The notes under the pieces: generated by a model
Seen by the model: only the letters and a program-made list of their open reading frames with translations
What the model was told of the DNA's origin: nothing
Databases searched by the model: none
Translations under genes and position numbers: made by a program
Assembly: GCA_947642745.1 (NCBI GenBank)
Contig: CANRTU010000036.1
Coordinates: forward strand, 1-47,036
Direction: 5' to 3'
Length of the DNA stretch: 47,036 nucleotides
Origin: an uncultured Eubacterium sp.
GTDB taxonomy: Bacteria > Bacillota > Clostridia > Lachnospirales > Lachnospiraceae
Shown here: in pieces, positions 43,905-47,036 of the stretch
Layout of the letters: every line of letters starts with the position of its first letter
How positions within the stretch are numbered: position 1 is the first letter of the stretch

Positions 43905-44225
43905 GATGCCTGCATGGGGTCAATTGTAAAAGAAAAAAATTTATAATGAGCGCTTATTTTTGAAACACGTTCCGGGGGATGCGGATAATAAAAAAATATT
44001 TCTATAAGAAATGGTGGTGAATATGCAGCGTCCGATTATATCTGGGGAAATGGGAAAGGAAGTATATGACAGCCGGTAAACAAAAACATAGCCACAGCAA
44101 CATGTTTTTCTTCCAGCTTAATATTATCATATATATTTCATGAATACAAGGCTGTTTGTGCGGGCTGATGTGTGTTAAACTGGCCAGGCAGTGATTTCAG
44201 TGAAATATTTTGTTTTCAGGGAGGT

Positions 44226-44502
44226 ATACCCTCAGTGGACAAAGGGACATACGGTTTTGCACCCCGGATTTTTGATTCTGCCACGTTACTGTCGCTCAGC
44301 GTACGTCCAGTACGCTTCGTTCCAGCGCCTTGCAGAATCAAAAATCTGAGGCGCAAAACTCCTTCGGACCCCGGGTAGCGTCTTTTGGCGGCTGGCAAGG
44401 CAACGGAATGAGGCGTACCGGACGTACGCCGATTGACGTTAACGCCGCCAGCCACCAAAAGACGCTACCCGGGGCGTGTGTCCCTTTGTCTACTGAGGGT
44501 AT
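44226..44502. mobile_element. 277-bp MITE-like element with terminal inverted repeats
   Basis: The 24-bp ends, 44226-44249 and 44479-44502, are inverted copies with one mismatch and begin ATACCCTCAGT. Inside are two long hairpins: 15-bp perfect arms at 44267-44281 and 44332-44346, and 28-bp arms with one mismatch at 44369-44396 and 44447-44474. The arrangement is that of a non-autonomous mobile element or large structured repeat. No open frame within it is credible. I see no certain target duplication. Confidence 0.75.
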
Positions 44503-44507
44503 GATTC

Positions 44508-46694
44508 ATGGAGAATAATCAATCGGAAAAGCTCTACGAGGAAGAAAGATTAAAACAGACGTTATCTATAGCCGGGGAGCAGTTAAAACAGGCGTCAGAT
44601 AATGCGGAAAAAAAGAAATCTGAAATTCTGGAAGCCAAAAAAGAAATACGGGAAAATACAGTACATGGAATTGCGAGTCTGTATACTTCGGACGGATTTG
44701 AGGCGCTTGTTGAATTAAGTCAGTATATGAACCCTGTAACAGATAAAATTATTGATTATGAAGAAGAGGAACATAAGATACTATTGCTGCAAAATATGAT
44801 AAAATCGCCTTATTTTGCCCGGATTGATTTTAAATTTGAAGATGAGGAGGAAGCTGAAAAAATATATATCGGACGTTCTTCATTAAAGAAAAACAGTTAT
44901 CAGGAAATGTATGTTTATGACTGGAGGTCTCTGGTTGCCAGTGTTTTTTACCGTTTTATGAAAGGAGAAGCATATTACGAGGCGCCGTGTGGACGGGTGA
45001 CAGGAGAGCTTGGATTAAAGCGCCAGTATGAGATACACAATGGAACGCTGGAATATTTTTTTGATTCGGATGTACAGATTGTGGACGAATTTTTAAGAAA
45101 TCTGTTGTCAAAAAATACGAATGCGAAAATGAAAGCAATCGTTGAAACGATACAGCAGGAGCAGGACGTTGTTATCCGGGATATGGAGAATGACCTGTTA
45201 ATGGTCCAGGGAGTGGCGGGAAGCGGGAAAACGTCCATTGCGCTTCACCGGGCCGCATATCTTATGTATCAGGGACTACAGACAAAACTGTCCGCAAATA
45301 ATATCATGATTATATCACCGGATACTGTCTTTGAACAGTATATTTCCAATGTATTACCCGAACTGGGGGAAGATAATGTTGTTTCAGTGGTATTTGAAGA
45401 TATCCTTCATGGAATATTAAAAGAAAGGAAAATTCAGTCCAGAAATGATTTTCTGGAAAAAGTAATAGCACATCAAGAGCACATGAAAATATTGAAAAAT
45501 AGTATCGAATTTAAGACATCCGGGCTTTTCCTGGAAATGTTAAACCGTTTTCTTTGCGACATCCCGGAGAGATGGATCAGATTTGAGGATGTTTACTATG
45601 AGGGAAACTATATTGTAAGCAGTGAAATTTTAAAAGAGAAGGTCTTAGAAAGAGCCGGAACGCCGTTAGGTACAAAAACGAAGCAGTTAGAAGAGTATAT
45701 TTTAGAATTAATATTTGGTACAGGAAAAAGGCGTGGGCAGAAAGCGGAAAGAGAATCAGTAAAACAGGAAATCCGCAAATTTGTAAAGCCGGATGTGTCT
45801 GGACTGTACCGGATTTTATTTGATAATGAGGACTATTTTTACAGCCTGCTGCAGGATGAAATGCCGCCGGAAAATATCAGGAAAATCTGGAGGAACACAA
45901 AAGAAAATCTGAAAACAGACTATCTGCACTATGACGACGCAATAGCTATGGTTTATTTATATCTGAAAATATACGGAAGCACTGAATACAGAAATATCAG
46001 ACAGGTTGTGATTGACGAAGCCCAGGATTATTATCCGCTCCAGTATGAGATTTTCAGATTGTTATTTCCAAACGCTAAATTTACCGTTTTAGGAGATATG
46101 AACCAGACGCTGGCAAAGAAAGAGGATCTCTCGCTCTATGACCAGATACAGAAAATACTGGAAAAGAAAAACTCATCGCTTATCACATTAAATAAAAGTT
46201 TCCGCTGCACAAATGAGATATTAAATTTTAGTTTAAAGTTTATTGACCATAGTCCAAAAATCAATAGCTTTAACCGGAAAGGGGACAGCCCGGAAGTATT
46301 TACAGCGGACGGCCCGAAAGACTATATGGATAAAATTGTAAAAGAGGTAAATTTGTGTCAGGAAAAAGGATTTCAGTCCATATGTTTAATTTGTAAAACG
46401 CAAAGCAATTCCATGCGCTTATATGAGAAAATAAAACACAGACTGGATATTCAGCTAATCAGCGACGGCAGCACATCAGATTTACAGGGAGTATTTATAA
46501 TACCGGTATATATGTCCAGGGGACTGGAATTTGACGCCGTTTTAATCTGCGACGCGGATCATCAGAATTACCATAGTGAAGATGATAAAAACCTGCTGTA
46601 TGTGGCCTGCACCAGGGCGCTTCACAGACTTAATTTATTTAGTGAAAAAGAGGTTAGTCTGCTGGTAACCGGCAACTGGACAGCCGGTAAGTAG
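44508..46694 (+). CDS. helD: HelD-like UvrD-family helicase (RNA polymerase recycling)
   Basis: HelD uses ATP to free RNA polymerase from stalled or terminated complexes. The N-terminus (about 1-70) is a charged coiled-coil arm with KQASDNAEKKKSEILEAKKE, followed by KIYIGRSSL, YVYDWRSLVASVFYR, the family-typical region before the motor. The motor has Walker A GVAGSGKTSIALHRAA, Walker B VVIDEAQDYYPLQYE, GDMNQTLAKKEDLSL, and a C-terminal LLYVACTRALHRL. At 728 residues it is normal for HelD. ATG 44508 is only 6 nt after the MITE-like element, whose right end supplies GAGGG as the ribosome site. Confidence 0.88.
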   Translation: MENNQSEKLYEEERLKQTLSIAGEQLKQASDNAEKKKSEILEAKKEIRENTVHGIASLYTSDGFEALVELSQYMNPVTDKIIDYEEEEHKILLLQNMIKSPYFARIDFKFEDEEEAEKIYIGRSSLKKNSYQEMYVYDWRSLVASVFYRFMKGEAYYEAPCGRVTGELGLKRQYEIHNGTLEYFFDSDVQIVDEFLRNLLSKNTNAKMKAIVETIQQEQDVVIRDMENDLLMVQGVAGSGKTSIALHRAAYLMYQGLQTKLSANNIMIISPDTVFEQYISNVLPELGEDNVVSVVFEDILHGILKERKIQSRNDFLEKVIAHQEHMKILKNSIEFKTSGLFLEMLNRFLCDIPERWIRFEDVYYEGNYIVSSEILKEKVLERAGTPLGTKTKQLEEYILELIFGTGKRRGQKAERESVKQEIRKFVKPDVSGLYRILFDNEDYFYSLLQDEMPPENIRKIWRNTKENLKTDYLHYDDAIAMVYLYLKIYGSTEYRNIRQVVIDEAQDYYPLQYEIFRLLFPNAKFTVLGDMNQTLAKKEDLSLYDQIQKILEKKNSSLITLNKSFRCTNEILNFSLKFIDHSPKINSFNRKGDSPEVFTADGPKDYMDKIVKEVNLCQEKGFQSICLICKTQSNSMRLYEKIKHRLDIQLISDGSTSDLQGVFIIPVYMSRGLEFDAVLICDADHQNYHSEDDKNLLYVACTRALHRLNLFSEKEVSLLVTGNWTAGK

Positions 46695-46745
46695 CGATGC
46701 CGGGGGAGGGCAGCCTGTCCCCGGGGGTCTGAAATGCCAGCTGGT

Positions 46746-46777
46746 CCATGGAAAGATCTCCATGGAAAGATCTCCAT
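46746..46777. repeat. 14-bp tandem repeat
   Basis: CCATGGAAAGATCT occurs at 46746-46759 and again at 46760-46773, followed by a partial CCAT. Confidence 0.85.
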
Positions 46778-46839
46778 GAATGATCCAGTATGATTCGCTG
46801 TAGTGCCAGAGCGTGTTTGAAAAATGTTTTCTGTCAGAT

Positions 46840-46891
46840 ATACCCTGAAGGGCATGATATACTTTGCATTTGTACCCTGAAGGGCATCATA
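46840..46891. repeat. Two copies of the CCCTGAAGGGCAT repeat
   Basis: TACCCTGAAGGGCATGATAT (46841-46860) and TACCCTGAAGGGCATCATAT (46872-46891) differ at one base. The reverse complement of their core appears at the left end of the 34962-35075 array. Confidence 0.8.
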
Positions 46892-47036
46892 TGGAGAATT
46901 TACTCCGGATGAATGAGGCATACCCGGGGGGGGGGGGGGGGGCCCCCAAAAAAAAAACAAACCGGGGACAGGCGGGCTAAATTAATTAAATATTGAATGA
47001 ATTATACAAAAAATACCAAGCAGGGTACGGGCGCGT

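Larger units (their letters stand above)
43304..44507. other. Region between the toxin gene and helD
   Basis: The 1204-bp stretch holds the toxin operator/promoter, a deleted resolvase (43467-43699), a hairpin near 43711-43746, a short minus-strand frame (43764-43904), and the MITE-like element (44226-44502). An 18-codon frame at 44023-44079 ends in GKEVYDSR, which loosely recalls the start of enolase, but is too short to call. Nothing else was recognised. Confidence 0.65.
46695..47036. other. Downstream region of helD, repeats and homopolymer block
   Basis: The 342-bp stretch holds a GC-rich hairpin after the helD stop (CCGGGG/CCCCGG, near 46699-46727, no T-run), the unit CCATGGAAAGATCT twice in tandem at 46746-46773, two copies of a CCCTGAAGGGCAT repeat, and a run of 17 G, 5 C and 10 A at 46926-46957. 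No gene was found. Confidence 0.6.

Noticed and set aside
44172..44518. Short open frames through the MITE-like element on both strands
   Set aside because: They arise from the inverted repeats, mirror each other, and have no family features.

Overview
The window looks like part of a chromosome from an anaerobic, low-to-mid GC member of the Bacillota, most likely Lachnospiraceae-like Clostridia. The support is AddAB-type recombination nuclease genes, strong AGGAGG-type ribosome sites with frequent GTG/TTG starts, and the style of the glycan genes. Genus cannot be settled from the sequence.

Region 1 (1-30,851) is a run of 27 same-strand genes with small gaps or overlaps, closed by a strong hairpin terminator at 30,808-30,851. 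It encodes a glycan-assembly pathway. It opens with a serine-recombinase-like protein that has lost its catalytic residues and a CDP-glycerol-transferase-like protein. A heptose activation set follows (gmhA, gmhB, a sugar-nucleotide SDR, and an hldE-like fusion with its domains in reverse order). Then come a beta-propeller-like protein, a tailoring block (two FkbM methyltransferases, a radical SAM enzyme, a class I methyltransferase, a DUF268 protein), a split transketolase, and an assortment of glycosyltransferases and modifiers (GT11-like, TIGR04372-like, two GT2, GT-D, GT4, an O-acetyltransferase, a UGM/PPO-like flavoprotein, a COG5610-like HAD protein). It also has CapE/CapF for a 6-deoxy-L-talosamine-type UDP-sugar, and ends with a ribulose-phosphate-3-epimerase-like gene. 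Together rpe, transketolase, gmhA, hldE and gmhB could carry pentose phosphates through sedoheptulose-7-phosphate to a nucleotide-activated heptose. Nine of the 27 proteins carry the same kind of small Rossmann module (YGAGxxG-like), fused to otherwise unrelated enzymes. No flippase, polymerase, ABC transporter or membrane priming transferase is present, which raises the possibility of cytoplasmic glycosylation of a protein. This module-bearing pathway is the best candidate for an undescribed system here.

Region 2 (30,852-38,978) holds addB, behind an extended -10 promoter, and addA. They are separated by 760 bp containing a 19-bp-period repeat array and a longer direct repeat.

Region 3 (38,979-44,507) is accessory and eroded. 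It contains C-terminal remnants of an IS256-type transposase and an IS4/IS1634-type transposase, an anchored RCC1-like protein, an AT-rich toxin-antitoxin pair (MqsR-like toxin and a zinc-finger/HTH/Panacea antitoxin) with an operator palindrome placed over its -35 element, and a deleted resolvase.

Region 4 (44,226-47,036) has a 277-bp MITE-like inverted-repeat element inserted between the ancestral ribosome site and the start codon of a HelD-like helicase gene. After helD come short repeats and a G17-C5-A10 homopolymer block that may be an assembly artefact.
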